A stretch of 64,000 nt of DNA from Pseudarcicella hirudinis (GTDB lineage: Bacteria; Bacteroidota; Bacteroidia; Cytophagales; Spirosomataceae), in contig NZ_FOXH01000012.1 of NCBI RefSeq assembly GCF_900115665.1, positions 124,001 to 188,000 of the forward strand. Direction: 5' to 3'. A program made the position numbers and the translations under genes. Under the pieces are notes generated by a model that made no database searches, had not been told where the DNA came from, and was given only the letters and a program-made list of their open reading frames with translations. Below are positions 1 through 8,940 of the stretch, in pieces (the stretch's first letter is position 1; each line of letters opens with the position of its first letter).

Positions 1-125
1 AATTTAAGTTATCAGTGTAAGGTTCCAGTAAACGGTATTTTAAACTGTATTTTTTCCTTGAAAACGGTAAACAAACACTGGTTTCAGGTGAATCCGGAAC
101 TTATTGAACACTTAATTTTCAAAAA

Positions 126-821
126 ATGAATAATAAACCCACCATTTCAGTAGATGTCATTTCAGATGTGGTTTGTCCCTGGTGCTATATTGGAAAAAGA
201 AGGCTTGAAAGCGCTCTTGAAAGTTTGAAAGAAGAACATCATATTGAAGTAACTTACCACCCCTTTCAGTTAGATCCTTCAGTCCCGATTGAAGGTTATG
301 ATTTTCAGGAATATATGGAAAACCGTTTCGGTGCCGGTTTTGCACAAAAGTCCAAACAAGTTGAACAGGTTGCCGAAAGCGTAGGATTGGATTTCAATTT
401 CGAAGACCTGCCAAAATCAATTAATACATTCAACCTTCATCGTTTTATACAAATCTCAGGAGAGGAAGGAATTCAGGCGGAAGTGAAAGAAGCACTGATG
501 GATGCTTATTTTGTGAAAAGAATTGATTTGACCAATCCTGAAAATATTGTCAATCTTTTTGGACAATTCGGTTGGTCATCTGAAAAAACTTTAGAAATTC
601 TTCATTCCGACCGGGGTGCTGATGCGGTAAAAGAAGAAATTAATTACTATAAACAAATGGGCGTTAACAGCGTTCCCTTCTATGTAATTAACAATAAATA
701 CGGCATTGCAGGAGCTCAGCCGGCAGAGGCGTTTATTCAAACTATTACAAAAGTTGCCCGGGAAATGAATATTGAAGTCGCCGCAGGAGATAGCTGCGAT
801 ATTGATGGAGAAAATTGTTAA
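126..821 (+). CDS. DsbA family oxidoreductase (FrnE-like)
   Basis: Thioredoxin-fold protein of the DsbA/FrnE family, 231 residues, the usual length for this group. The redox motif CPWC lies at residues 17-20 in the context DVVCPWCYIGKRR, followed by the helical insertion typical of DsbA. The conserved cis-proline loop is near residue 184 (NSVPFYVINN). There is no signal peptide, so it is probably cytoplasmic, as is usual for FrnE-like proteins, where a role in thiol redox stress is plausible. The C-terminus carries a further cysteine pair (CDIDGENC) whose role is unknown. The ATG has an A-rich upstream stretch rather than a Shine-Dalgarno sequence. The gene is monocistronic and ends in a strong hairpin. 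Family assignment is firm; the substrate is unknown. Confidence 0.9.
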   Translation: MNNKPTISVDVISDVVCPWCYIGKRRLESALESLKEEHHIEVTYHPFQLDPSVPIEGYDFQEYMENRFGAGFAQKSKQVEQVAESVGLDFNFEDLPKSINTFNLHRFIQISGEEGIQAEVKEALMDAYFVKRIDLTNPENIVNLFGQFGWSSEKTLEILHSDRGADAVKEEINYYKQMGVNSVPFYVINNKYGIAGAQPAEAFIQTITKVAREMNIEVAAGDSCDIDGENC

Positions 822-845
822 TCTATATTGTGACCCGTTTCCCGC

Positions 846-889
846 AAAAAATCCCGGAATTGGCTCAAATTGTCAATTCCGGGATTTTT
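846..889. terminator. Rho-independent terminator, bidirectional
   Basis: Perfect inverted repeat (AATCCCGGAATTG with its complement, 11-base loop) flanked by A- and T-runs. It lies between the convergent DsbA-like gene and the exonuclease-fold gene and can serve both. Confidence 0.85.
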
Positions 890-907
890 ATATTTATCCG
901 GGTTAAT

Positions 908-1747
908 TTATTTGAGAACAGCTTTAATCACCACTGGCTGATGATCTGAAGGATAGCGTTGTTCTCTGGAATCAGTTAATACCCCATATTTCAATACTTC
1001 AATTTGTTTACTTACAAAAATATAATCTATCCGGTTTTTCATGGCAGCATCAAATTTGAAATCGTTGAATGTGCCAACCGGACCATATGGAGCTGCTTTC
1101 GTCACCTTATATGAGTCATTTAAAAGCATTTGCATTTTCAGAATCTGCTCTGTTTCCGGGGTTGAATTAAAATCTCCCGTGCAGATAACCGGAGCATTTT
1201 TCACAATTGCTTTAATCTTTTCTACCATCAGTATTCCTGATTGTCTTCTTGCTTCTACACCCTGATGATCAAAATGTACATTGAAAAAGTAAAAATCTTT
1301 CTTCGTTTTCAGGTCTTTGAATTTCCCCCACGAGCAAATTCTATTACAGCATTTAGCATCCCAGCCCAAAGATGGTTTTTCAGGCGTTTCACTTAACCAG
1401 AAGTTTCCGGATTCAAGTAGTTTAAATCTGTCTTTTTTGTAAAAAATAGCTGAATGTTCTCCTGCTTCTTTTCCATCATCTCTTCCTGCTCCAAAAAATG
1501 CAAATTCATTCAACTCGCTAATATCTTTCAGCTGGCCGATCAATCCTTCCTGTGTTCCGAAAATATCAAACTCATGGAAACGAATAAGGTCTTTTACATT
1601 TTCTTTTCTGTTTGGCCAGGCATTCAGGCCATCTCCAGGGTTATTATAACGAAGATTGTATGTGGCCACACAAATCGGATTATTTGTCTGAGAAAACGTT
1701 TCCTGCGTCATAAATAAGCAAAGAATTACAAAAAGTATATTTTTCAT
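908..1747 (-). CDS. Secreted endonuclease/exonuclease/phosphatase family protein
   Basis: Metal-dependent phosphoesterase fold (EEP superfamily), 279 residues. A hydrophobic signal peptide spans about residues 1-19 (ends TFSQ). The family motifs appear in order: an Asn in YNLRYNN near residue 31, the metal-binding Glu in GTQEGL near 66, GDFNSTPE near 196 and the C-terminal SDHQP catalytic His near 269. Bacteroidota encode many such exported proteins, usually acting on nucleic acids, sugar phosphates or phospholipid head groups. Nothing here fixes the substrate. It stands alone, convergent with the preceding gene, and has a 324-base upstream gap. Confidence 0.85.
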   Translation of the reverse strand: MKNILFVILCLFMTQETFSQTNNPICVATYNLRYNNPGDGLNAWPNRKENVKDLIRFHEFDIFGTQEGLIGQLKDISELNEFAFFGAGRDDGKEAGEHSAIFYKKDRFKLLESGNFWLSETPEKPSLGWDAKCCNRICSWGKFKDLKTKKDFYFFNVHFDHQGVEARRQSGILMVEKIKAIVKNAPVICTGDFNSTPETEQILKMQMLLNDSYKVTKAAPYGPVGTFNDFKFDAAMKNRIDYIFVSKQIEVLKYGVLTDSREQRYPSDHQPVVIKAVLK

Positions 1748-2071
1748 GTGAAGATTGTTTTATTGAAAATCAGGCCCCAAGATAAAATTTTATTTCTATC
1801 CGCAAATCCTGTTAAAACCTGAAAAGGTAAAATCAGCAATAAACATAATTTTATCTATATCCTGAGTTAATCTGAAATCCGTTTCCGGAGACCTATTGCA
1901 CGCTCTTATTAAGTCTTTTATAAATTTATGAGCGCTTTTAACAAATTTTAACCATCAAAAGGCATTCGGTCCTGAGTGTACTTTAATTTATTCGTAGCTT
2001 TGTACCTGATTACAGAAAGGCTTTTCTTTTCGAATGACCAATTGTAAGCATTATCATATAAGAAGTATCCA
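1748..2071. promoter_or_regulatory. Intergenic region with a candidate promoter for the LptF/G gene
   Basis: This 324-base gap lies between divergent genes. A -7 element matching the Bacteroidota consensus TAnnTTTG (TAGCTTTG) is at 1995-2002, about 70 bases before the permease start. I could not find a convincing TTG -33 element at the right distance. I see no small gene or RNA here. Confidence 0.4.
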
Positions 2072-3148
2072 ATGAAAATTCTTGATTTATATATTCTTAA
2101 AAAGTTTTTAAAAACATATTTCTTCGCCGTAATGATTATCGTTTTAATTGTAGTGGTGATTGATTACACAGAGAAAATTGATGATTTTATCAGCAAAAAA
2201 GCCCCTACGCGGGAAATTATTTTCGATTATTATCTCAATTTCATACCCTATTGGGCCAATTATATCAGCCCTCTGATGGTATTCATTGCCACTGTATTCT
2301 TTACGGCAAATATGGCCGCCAGAACCGAAATCATTGCTATTCTGAGCACAGGCGTAAGCTTTACAAGATTGATGGTTCCATATTTGATAGGTTCTTCGCT
2401 TGTTGCCTTAATGACCTTTTTCATGATCGGATGGATTATCCCCAATGCGAATAAAGTGAGGGTGCCGTTTGAGAATAAATACATTACCAACAATTTCTAC
2501 TATGACCGCAGGGATGTTCATATCAAAATCGCTCCTAAAATTTATGCCTATATGGAGAGTTACGATAATAACAGCCGGACGGGTTACAGGTTTACAATTG
2601 AAAAGTTTGACAAAAACCGATTACTGCAAAAACTGATTTCTGATCGGATCACATGGGATTCTACAGCTAAAAAATGGACAATCCATGATTACAGAATCAG
2701 AACATTGGACGGGAGCAGAGAGGCCTTAACCTTCGGAACAAAGATTGACACTACGCTAAATCTAAAACCTAAAGACTTCGAGACCAAACACTTACTGCAT
2801 GAAACATTTACTTTCACAGAACTGGAAGCCTATATCTCGTTGCTAAAAAGCAGGGGATCCGATGGCATAGAAGTCTATCTGATTGAAAAATACCAGCGAT
2901 TTGCCAATCCTTTTTCCATCATTATTTTAACAATAATCGGTCTGATTGTTTCAGCCAGAAAATCAAGAGGAGGGGTCGGTTTTCAAATTGCCTTAGGTTT
3001 CGTTTTAGCCTTTATCTATATCCTCTTCTTTATGATGAGTAAGGGAATGGCTGAATCCGGAGGCTTAAATCCGCTTCTAGCCGTCTGGTTACCGAATCTT
3101 GTCTTCAGTTTTGTAGGACTGATTCTTTACTACACTATTCCAAGGTAA
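2072..3148 (+). CDS. LptF/LptG family permease
   Basis: YjgP/YjgQ family permease of 358 residues, normal length. In other bacteria LptF and LptG form the transmembrane part of the LptB2FG ABC transporter that extracts lipopolysaccharide from the inner membrane. The pattern fits: about three N-terminal membrane segments (residues 12-125), a periplasmic beta-rich domain (about 130-260) and three C-terminal segments (about 278-356). The N-terminal LDLYILKKFLKTYF and the TGVSFTRLMVPYLIG loop are characteristic. No LptB or second permease is adjacent, which is common in this phylum. Whether it is F or G cannot be decided from this gene alone. Confidence 0.9.
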   Translation: MKILDLYILKKFLKTYFFAVMIIVLIVVVIDYTEKIDDFISKKAPTREIIFDYYLNFIPYWANYISPLMVFIATVFFTANMAARTEIIAILSTGVSFTRLMVPYLIGSSLVALMTFFMIGWIIPNANKVRVPFENKYITNNFYYDRRDVHIKIAPKIYAYMESYDNNSRTGYRFTIEKFDKNRLLQKLISDRITWDSTAKKWTIHDYRIRTLDGSREALTFGTKIDTTLNLKPKDFETKHLLHETFTFTELEAYISLLKSRGSDGIEVYLIEKYQRFANPFSIIILTIIGLIVSARKSRGGVGFQIALGFVLAFIYILFFMMSKGMAESGGLNPLLAVWLPNLVFSFVGLILYYTIPR

Positions 3149-3175
3149 TACGAAAAGCAGGGTTCATTTCAGGAA

Positions 3176-4507
3176 TTAAAGCATTCCTCTGGCCTTGATC
3201 TCCAGGTATTTATTGACGGTATTTACCGTTAATTTCTGAGGGGGCGTTAACAAGGCCTGAATACCAAATTGTCCTAATTCCTTGACAATCTGCTGTTTCT
3301 CATAAAAATACTTTTCAGCAATTGTTTTAAGATAAACCTCTTCTGTTGTAACAGATGGCTTATTTAATAAGGCTCTTAGCTCTGTATTTTCAAAGAAAAC
3401 AATAATCAGCAAATGATCTTTGGCCAGTTTTCTAAAATATGGTAACTGACGACGCATAGAAGAAACGGTTTCAAAATTGGTAAAAAGAACCAATAAACTT
3501 CGCTGACGAATCAGCTTTTTGGTATTGACATAAAGCGCTTCGTAGTCTGTCTCCTGATAGCGGGTTCTTTGCTTATACAGAATTTCAAGAATCTTAGTCA
3601 ATTGCCCTGGTCTTTTTTCTGCCTGAACAGTTTGCCCCACTTTATCGGAAAAAGTCATCAAACCTGCCTTATCTTGTTTATAAAGGGCGATATTACTTAA
3701 AACCAAAGAGGCATTAATAGCATAATCCAGCAAAGAAAGTCCCTCAAAAGGCATCTTCATAACCCGTCCTTTGTCGATGAGACAATAAATAGCCTGAGAT
3801 TTTTCTTCCTGAAAGGCATTTACCATTAATTCATTATTTCTGGCTGTTGCCTGCCAGTTAATTTTCCTGATATCATCTCCCTGAACATACTGGCGAATCT
3901 GTTCAAACTCCTGGCTATTGCCAATTTTACGAATTTTCTTAACTCCTATTTCTGTTAACCGGTTAGAAATTGCCATTAACTCATATTCTCGCATCTGCAG
4001 AAAGGAAGGATAAACAGCCACCATTTTATCCTGCGAAAACTGAAACCTCCGTTTAAGAAGCCGGACAGGACTTTTAACATATACGTTCACCGCACCAAAG
4101 TTATATTCTCCTCTTTTCGTCGGACGAAGCTGGTATTGAATAATCTGGCTTTCAAAACTATTCAGGCCGGTTTCAAACAATAAGTCTCTTTTTTGAAACT
4201 GGAATGGAATTTCATCAATAATTTGTAAGATAATATCGAAGCGATAATGATTTTCAAGATAAATGGAAATCGGATTTTCATCTCCATTTGAAAGTCGGTC
4301 AGGAGTGTCCCTCCTCGCAAATATATTTTTAGTTGGTATGAAAAGTATCAGCCCGTCAATCAATAAAAGGAATATAAAGATGAAAAACAGGAGCTGTGCC
4401 ACTCCCATTAACACAGGAACGACAAACGCCATTATAAATAGCATTACGATACCTATGAGGATATAAAAAACTAAGTTTGAGAGGTATAATGCTTTGAATA
4501 TTTTCAC
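3176..4507 (-). CDS. DUF58 domain-containing membrane protein
   Basis: 443 residues with two closely spaced N-terminal membrane segments (about 8-52) and a cytoplasmic DUF58 domain. The signature is visible near residues 205-240: EQIRQYVQGDDIRKINW followed by TARNNELMVN. The remainder resembles a von Willebrand A-type fold (LIDKGRVM near 245, then a LVLFTNFET strand). DUF58 proteins are usual partners of MoxR AAA ATPases. Here the MoxR gene lies about 680 bases away on the opposite strand with a DUF486 gene between. The function is probably chaperone-like assembly of a membrane or envelope complex, but this is inferred from the family. Confidence 0.87.
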   Translation of the reverse strand: MKIFKALYLSNLVFYILIGIVMLFIMAFVVPVLMGVAQLLFFIFIFLLLIDGLILFIPTKNIFARRDTPDRLSNGDENPISIYLENHYRFDIILQIIDEIPFQFQKRDLLFETGLNSFESQIIQYQLRPTKRGEYNFGAVNVYVKSPVRLLKRRFQFSQDKMVAVYPSFLQMREYELMAISNRLTEIGVKKIRKIGNSQEFEQIRQYVQGDDIRKINWQATARNNELMVNAFQEEKSQAIYCLIDKGRVMKMPFEGLSLLDYAINASLVLSNIALYKQDKAGLMTFSDKVGQTVQAEKRPGQLTKILEILYKQRTRYQETDYEALYVNTKKLIRQRSLLVLFTNFETVSSMRRQLPYFRKLAKDHLLIIVFFENTELRALLNKPSVTTEEVYLKTIAEKYFYEKQQIVKELGQFGIQALLTPPQKLTVNTVNKYLEIKARGML

Positions 4508-4693
4508 AAAAGTTATCTATATTATTGATTATCAACACCTTCTCTTTTTTTCCAAAAATGCTCTGTTCAAACGAAAAGTCTGTTCTATCTTTTTAAGGAA
4601 TGATTAAGAGGTTCACAGTCATTGAAAGTAGTAAATGCGTTATCTTGCAACTTTATAACTATTTTATTGCAAACTAACTACTTTCTGTCAGAT

Positions 4694-5065
4694 ATGAAAG
4701 CCCTTTATACGATCATTCTTTTAGTTTTATCAAACATTTTCATGACACTTGCCTGGTACGGTCATTTACAATTTAAAAACTTCTCTTCTCTTAAAAGCCT
4801 GGGGTTATGGAGCATTATACTTATAAGCTGGGGACTGGCGTTCTTTGAATACATTTTTCAGGTACCTGCTAACAAAATTGGCTTTAAAGAGAATGGCGGT
4901 CCGTTTTCAATGTTTGAATTAAAAACAATTCAGGAAGCGGTTTCGCTTATTGTTTTTACACTTATTACCGTTTTTATCTTTAAAACAGAAAGATTAGCCT
5001 GGAATCATTTAATAGGTTTTGCATTAATTGTCTTGGCTGTATTCGTGATTTTTAAGAAATGGTAA
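4694..5065 (+). CDS. DUF486 (DMT superfamily) small membrane protein
   Basis: A 123-residue protein with four predicted membrane helices, matching the DUF486 family in length and motifs: TLAWYGHLQF, SWGLAFFEY, QVPANKIG and the LKTIQEAVSL segment. I chose the ATG at 4694. A longer reading from a TTG at 4622 adds 24 residues that do not belong to the family. DUF486 proteins are related to small multidrug-resistance-type transporters but have no established substrate. It sits between the divergent DUF58 and MoxR genes without an obvious functional tie. Confidence 0.85.
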   Translation: MKALYTIILLVLSNIFMTLAWYGHLQFKNFSSLKSLGLWSIILISWGLAFFEYIFQVPANKIGFKENGGPFSMFELKTIQEAVSLIVFTLITVFIFKTERLAWNHLIGFALIVLAVFVIFKKW

Positions 5066-5189
5066 GCATTTTTAAATATTCCTCAGCACTCGCCGATTGG
5101 AATTTTTGAGATAATGACCTATCTTTCGATTGAGTTTTTTCACAATTTGATACCTAAATTATAGCAGGTCACTGCGTCATATTTTTATA

Positions 5190-6143
5190 ATGAAAGCAAA
5201 AATAAATCAGGTCTTTGAGGAAATGGGAAAAGTGGTGATCGGTCAGGAAAGGTTAATCAACCGCTTGCTGATCGGGCTTTTTACGGGAGGACATGTTCTT
5301 TTGGAGGGGGTTCCGGGATTAGCAAAAACACTGACAATCAATACACTGGCAAAAATCCTTGACCTTAACTTTCACAGAATTCAATTTACGCCGGATCTTC
5401 TTCCGGCCGATTTAGTTGGTACCATGATTTATAACCAGAAATCCAACGATTTTGAAGTGAAAAAAGGGCCTATTTTTGCAAATCTGATTCTGGCTGATGA
5501 AGTAAACCGTGCTCCTGCTAAAGTACAATCCGCACTATTGGAGGCTATGCAGGAAAAACAGGTGACAATCGGCGATAATACTTTCCCGATAGACAGGCCT
5601 TTTTTGGTACTGGCCACTCAGAATCCGGTAGAGCAGGAGGGGACATTTCCACTTCCGGAAGCTCAGGTTGACCGTTTTATGTTAAAAGTTCATGTAGATT
5701 ATCTCAACAAAGAACAGGAACTTGAAGTAATGAGAAAAATGTCTAACATGGATTTCAATTACAAACCCAAGCCGATTTTAAATAAAGATGATATTTCTGA
5801 AATTAAAGGAGAAATCAACAAAATTGCGATAAGTGAAACACTGGAGCGATATATTATCGAATTGATATTTGCTACCAGAAAACCAAGTGATTATGGTTTG
5901 AAAGAAGAAGCAAGATATATCCAGTTCGGGGCTTCTCCGAGAGCAAGTATCAATCTCAATCTTTCTGCAAAGGTTCTTGCTTATCTTGATGACAGAGATT
6001 ATGTATTACCGGAAGACATAAAAGAAATAGCTCCGGATGTACTCAATCACAGAATGATGCTCAATTATGAGGCTGAAGCTGACGGAATTACAACTATGCA
6101 GGTGATAGATACCATTCTTCGGAAAGTAGCCATCGGCCGATAA
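5190..6143 (+). CDS. MoxR family AAA ATPase
   Basis: AAA_3-type ATPase of 317 residues. Walker A is EGVPGLAKT near residues 39-47, Walker B is ILADEVNRAP near 100, and the sensor segment LATQNPVEQEGTFPLPEAQ near 140 is diagnostic of MoxR. The C-terminal lid domain (about 230-317) is complete. MoxR proteins work as chaperone-like ATPases with DUF58 and von Willebrand A proteins in maturing enzyme complexes or envelope proteins. The likely partner DUF58 gene is divergently transcribed nearby. The gene ends in a bidirectional terminator. Confidence 0.92.
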   Translation: MKAKINQVFEEMGKVVIGQERLINRLLIGLFTGGHVLLEGVPGLAKTLTINTLAKILDLNFHRIQFTPDLLPADLVGTMIYNQKSNDFEVKKGPIFANLILADEVNRAPAKVQSALLEAMQEKQVTIGDNTFPIDRPFLVLATQNPVEQEGTFPLPEAQVDRFMLKVHVDYLNKEQELEVMRKMSNMDFNYKPKPILNKDDISEIKGEINKIAISETLERYIIELIFATRKPSDYGLKEEARYIQFGASPRASINLNLSAKVLAYLDDRDYVLPEDIKEIAPDVLNHRMMLNYEAEADGITTMQVIDTILRKVAIGR

Positions 6144-6147
6144 AATG

Positions 6148-6186
6148 AACAGGCTCCTGAATTGTATTTCAGGAGCCTGTTTTTTA
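6148..6186. terminator. Rho-independent terminator, bidirectional
   Basis: Perfect 14-base stem (AACAGGCTCCTGAA and complement) followed by a T-run, between the convergent MoxR gene and the glycosylation operon. Confidence 0.85.
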
Positions 6187-6198
6187 CAATTTGTTTTC

Positions 6199-7917
6199 CT
6201 AATAATTTACAGATATCTGCTTTTTTGTATTGAAAATTTCACTTTTCCCGGATGAAACTACCATAATTCCGATCTGATAGTCTGCTGGCTCGAGCATTTT
6301 TGTTGGAACAAGTAAAGAAAAACCGACTTTTCCTCCAAAAAACCGCTCTTGTTGTCCGTAAATCAGATAGGTATTTTGTGCAGATTTTAAAATCAAATAT
6401 GCTCCGTCATTGATTCCTCCGCTGATTTTAAGGTCTGTATTTTCTATTCTTTCTCCATCTGAGGCCTTCACAATATTGGCTTCAATTACTTTATTTTCCG
6501 GAAGTGGTGCCAATAACTGGCTCTCCATGTCTGCCACGAAAGATTTAGGGTAAACATATATTCCCTGATCCGTTAGCCTTTTCAATGCAGTGATGGCATA
6601 TTCTCTGAAAGGGGAATGTCTTTCCGCACCTAATCCGATCAGGTTATTTTTCTGATTATAAGCCCGAACCAGCAAATCCTTTCTTCTTTCAATAACTTCA
6701 GGCGTAAATTTCAAATAAGATGCAATATTAAATAACAGACTGAAAACCAGAAAAAGGTAAAAGTATTTTTGGTTCGATGTTTTTCTCAGCCAGCCGGTAA
6801 GCAGCATTAAATAGACCAGAATCAATAAGGTTATCGGGTAAATTTTATAATTGCTTACCAGCATAACAAAATATCCGAATCGAGGGCGAAGAATCCCTAT
6901 TACAAGTGCATTTGCTGCTAAAAACAAAAAGCCTCCTAAAATCAGTAAGTTGATTGGTTTGTCAGCAATACGTTGATGAAGCTCAAACAATTTACCTTTA
7001 CGGGTTAATTTTAACCAGGAAAAAGGCAATTCTTTGGAATAAAGGGCCAATCCCAGCGACCAATACGTTCCGATTGAAACTAAGACCATTCCTAAAATCG
7101 TCGGGGCAATTGATCTGACAAAAATTGCTTTATGATTCCAAAAGTCAACAGAACCTCCCAATGTAGTGAAAAAACCCAGAAAACTTTCATGCGGATGCTT
7201 CATGAAGTAGGCAAATCCTAAATCATTTGCTTCAGTATCAAATTTATAAAAGTATATTTTGATAGTAAGAATAGTCAGTATTACCCAAATTCCGGTTAAA
7301 CGGATTCTACCCTGAAGCAAAAGAATAATTATACCAACAAACCAAAAAAACAATCCGTTACTCATCGTGAATGAGTCGAAGATAATTACCAATACCGCAA
7401 AAATGAATGTTGTTATCGTATTTCTGGTAAGCAGAAAAATACCGAGTAATCCAAAAAATATAACCGGTTGATATTGATGTCCGGTAATTGACCAGAGACT
7501 AATCAGATAATATTGCGGATGTAACAGAAGCAAAGGGATTGGCAGAAAATATTTCAAAGGAATATTCTGCTCTTTCAAAACACGCCAGAAAAGCCATAAT
7601 ATTCCGAGTAAGGTAATATTCCCGAAAATCATGATTAGCTTCATGTTTAACTCCCCGGTGACAAAATACCACCATAAATTCATGAGTTTGGCATAAACAA
7701 TCCTGTGCTCATTATTTGGTTTGAACAATAACCACCACTTTTCATCCCAATTATCAGCCTTCAGAAACCTTCCCAGAAAATCCGGGAAAGCATCCATGTC
7801 ATCCATCCAGGGGACATTTATGGAAAATGTAATCAGAAAGGCAATGAATATTAAAATGGGCAGGAATATCCCCGCCCTGATTAAATACTGTGATTCTTTT
7901 TTAGCAGATTCGAACAT
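6199..7917 (-). CDS. Polytopic membrane protein, GT-C-like, paralogue of the gene at 10365
   Basis: 572 residues with roughly ten to twelve membrane helices to about residue 400 and a soluble C-terminal domain. I do not recognise a named family. An acidic pair (PWMDD, residues 36-40) directly after the first helix and a basic EHR motif (70-72) resemble the first-loop Asp motif of GT-C lipid-linked sugar transferases. It shares this layout with the protein at 10365-12065: P-x-x-DD, EHR, a GN pair, FLPIP, the SNG-(L/M)-F segment and a C-terminal beta-rich ILKS-x-x-x-TYL region. It is the last gene of a minus-strand operon, 18 bases after the glycosyltransferase. Transfer of a polyprenyl-phosphate-linked sugar to a surface glycan is inferred, not shown. 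Confidence 0.7.
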   Translation of the reverse strand: MFESAKKESQYLIRAGIFLPILIFIAFLITFSINVPWMDDMDAFPDFLGRFLKADNWDEKWWLLFKPNNEHRIVYAKLMNLWWYFVTGELNMKLIMIFGNITLLGILWLFWRVLKEQNIPLKYFLPIPLLLLHPQYYLISLWSITGHQYQPVIFFGLLGIFLLTRNTITTFIFAVLVIIFDSFTMSNGLFFWFVGIIILLLQGRIRLTGIWVILTILTIKIYFYKFDTEANDLGFAYFMKHPHESFLGFFTTLGGSVDFWNHKAIFVRSIAPTILGMVLVSIGTYWSLGLALYSKELPFSWLKLTRKGKLFELHQRIADKPINLLILGGFLFLAANALVIGILRPRFGYFVMLVSNYKIYPITLLILVYLMLLTGWLRKTSNQKYFYLFLVFSLLFNIASYLKFTPEVIERRKDLLVRAYNQKNNLIGLGAERHSPFREYAITALKRLTDQGIYVYPKSFVADMESQLLAPLPENKVIEANIVKASDGERIENTDLKISGGINDGAYLILKSAQNTYLIYGQQERFFGGKVGFSLLVPTKMLEPADYQIGIMVVSSGKSEIFNTKKQISVNY

Positions 7918-7935
7918 AATTCCCTTAAAAGAGAT

Positions 7936-8916
7936 TTAGAAGTTTATTTTTTCATGAATGATATACTCGGGTCTATTTTTAATTTCATCAAAAATATTTC
8001 CCAAATATTCTCCCATCACTCCAATAGTAAGAAGTTGAACTCCTCCGAAGAAAATGATTGCAATTACCGAAGAAGCCCAGCCGGAAACAATGGTATTAGG
8101 TCTGAAAATAATTCCGGTAATAACCCAGGCAGCCAGAAACAAACCGACAACAATACTTAAAAAACCCATCGTCATGGCCAGTTTCAATGGTTTTTTGCTA
8201 AAATACAACAAACTTGTTGTGGCAAATTTCATCATTTTTGAAAGCGGATATTTTGTTTCTCCGGCAAATCTTTCCTCTCTCACATAATAAACAGGTACCT
8301 GTTTATAACCAATCCAGCTTATCAAACCTCTGATATATTTATTCTTTTCAGGCAGTTTTTTGAATGTGTCAATCACCATACGGTCAATTAACCTGAAATC
8401 TCCGGTATCCACAGGTAATTTCACGTCGGAGAGATTGTTTATTAATCTGTAGAAAAGTTTCGCCGTAAATAATTTAAACAGCGATTCCCCTTTTCTTTCT
8501 TTCCTCACTGCATAAACGACATTCGCATTTTCTTCAAGATGGATTTTAATCATTTCCGGAAAAAGCTCCGGCGGATCCTGTAAATCTGCATCTATGATAA
8601 TCGCCACATCCCCTTCACACATTTCTATACCCGCAGAAACAGCAGGCTGGTGTCCAAAATTACGTGAAAAGGCAAGTACCTTAACATTACTATCAAGTGC
8701 AGCAAGTCTTTTTAAGGACGACAGGGTATTGTCCTTACTTCCATCATTGATAAAAATCAATTCATAGCCTCTTGCAGGAAAACCTTGCAGGGTTTTGACA
8801 ATCCGCTGATAAGTATGTTCGATTACCTGTTCCTCGTTATAGCAGGGAACAATAACAGAGATAAATAAGTCTTTCGGGCTTTGCATAAGATTCAACAGAA
8901 TTTCACAATCGGACAA
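7936..8916 (-). CDS. GT2 family glycosyltransferase, GtrB/DPM1-like
   Basis: 326 residues. The N-terminal GT-A domain has ISVIVPCYNEEQ (about 19-30), FINDGSKDN (about 54-62) and the DADLQDPPE acceptor/metal motif (about 109-117). Two C-terminal membrane helices (about 230-300) are followed by an amphipathic tail. This is the architecture of GtrB/YfdH and dolichol-phosphate mannosyltransferase-like enzymes, which load a hexose onto undecaprenyl phosphate at the inner face of the membrane. The start may instead be the ATG at 8886, which drops 10 residues outside the domain. It lies in a tight operon with three polytopic proteins, probable users of the lipid-linked sugar. Confidence 0.9.
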   Translation of the reverse strand: MSDCEILLNLMQSPKDLFISVIVPCYNEEQVIEHTYQRIVKTLQGFPARGYELIFINDGSKDNTLSSLKRLAALDSNVKVLAFSRNFGHQPAVSAGIEMCEGDVAIIIDADLQDPPELFPEMIKIHLEENANVVYAVRKERKGESLFKLFTAKLFYRLINNLSDVKLPVDTGDFRLIDRMVIDTFKKLPEKNKYIRGLISWIGYKQVPVYYVREERFAGETKYPLSKMMKFATTSLLYFSKKPLKLAMTMGFLSIVVGLFLAAWVITGIIFRPNTIVSGWASSVIAIIFFGGVQLLTIGVMGEYLGNIFDEIKNRPEYIIHEKINF

Positions 8917-8940
8917 ATCGTTTTTTCTGTAAGGTTTAAA

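Noticed and set aside
4622-4693. Longer TTG-started version of the DUF486 protein
   Set aside because: The extra 24 residues are not part of the family, and an ATG exists at the expected start.
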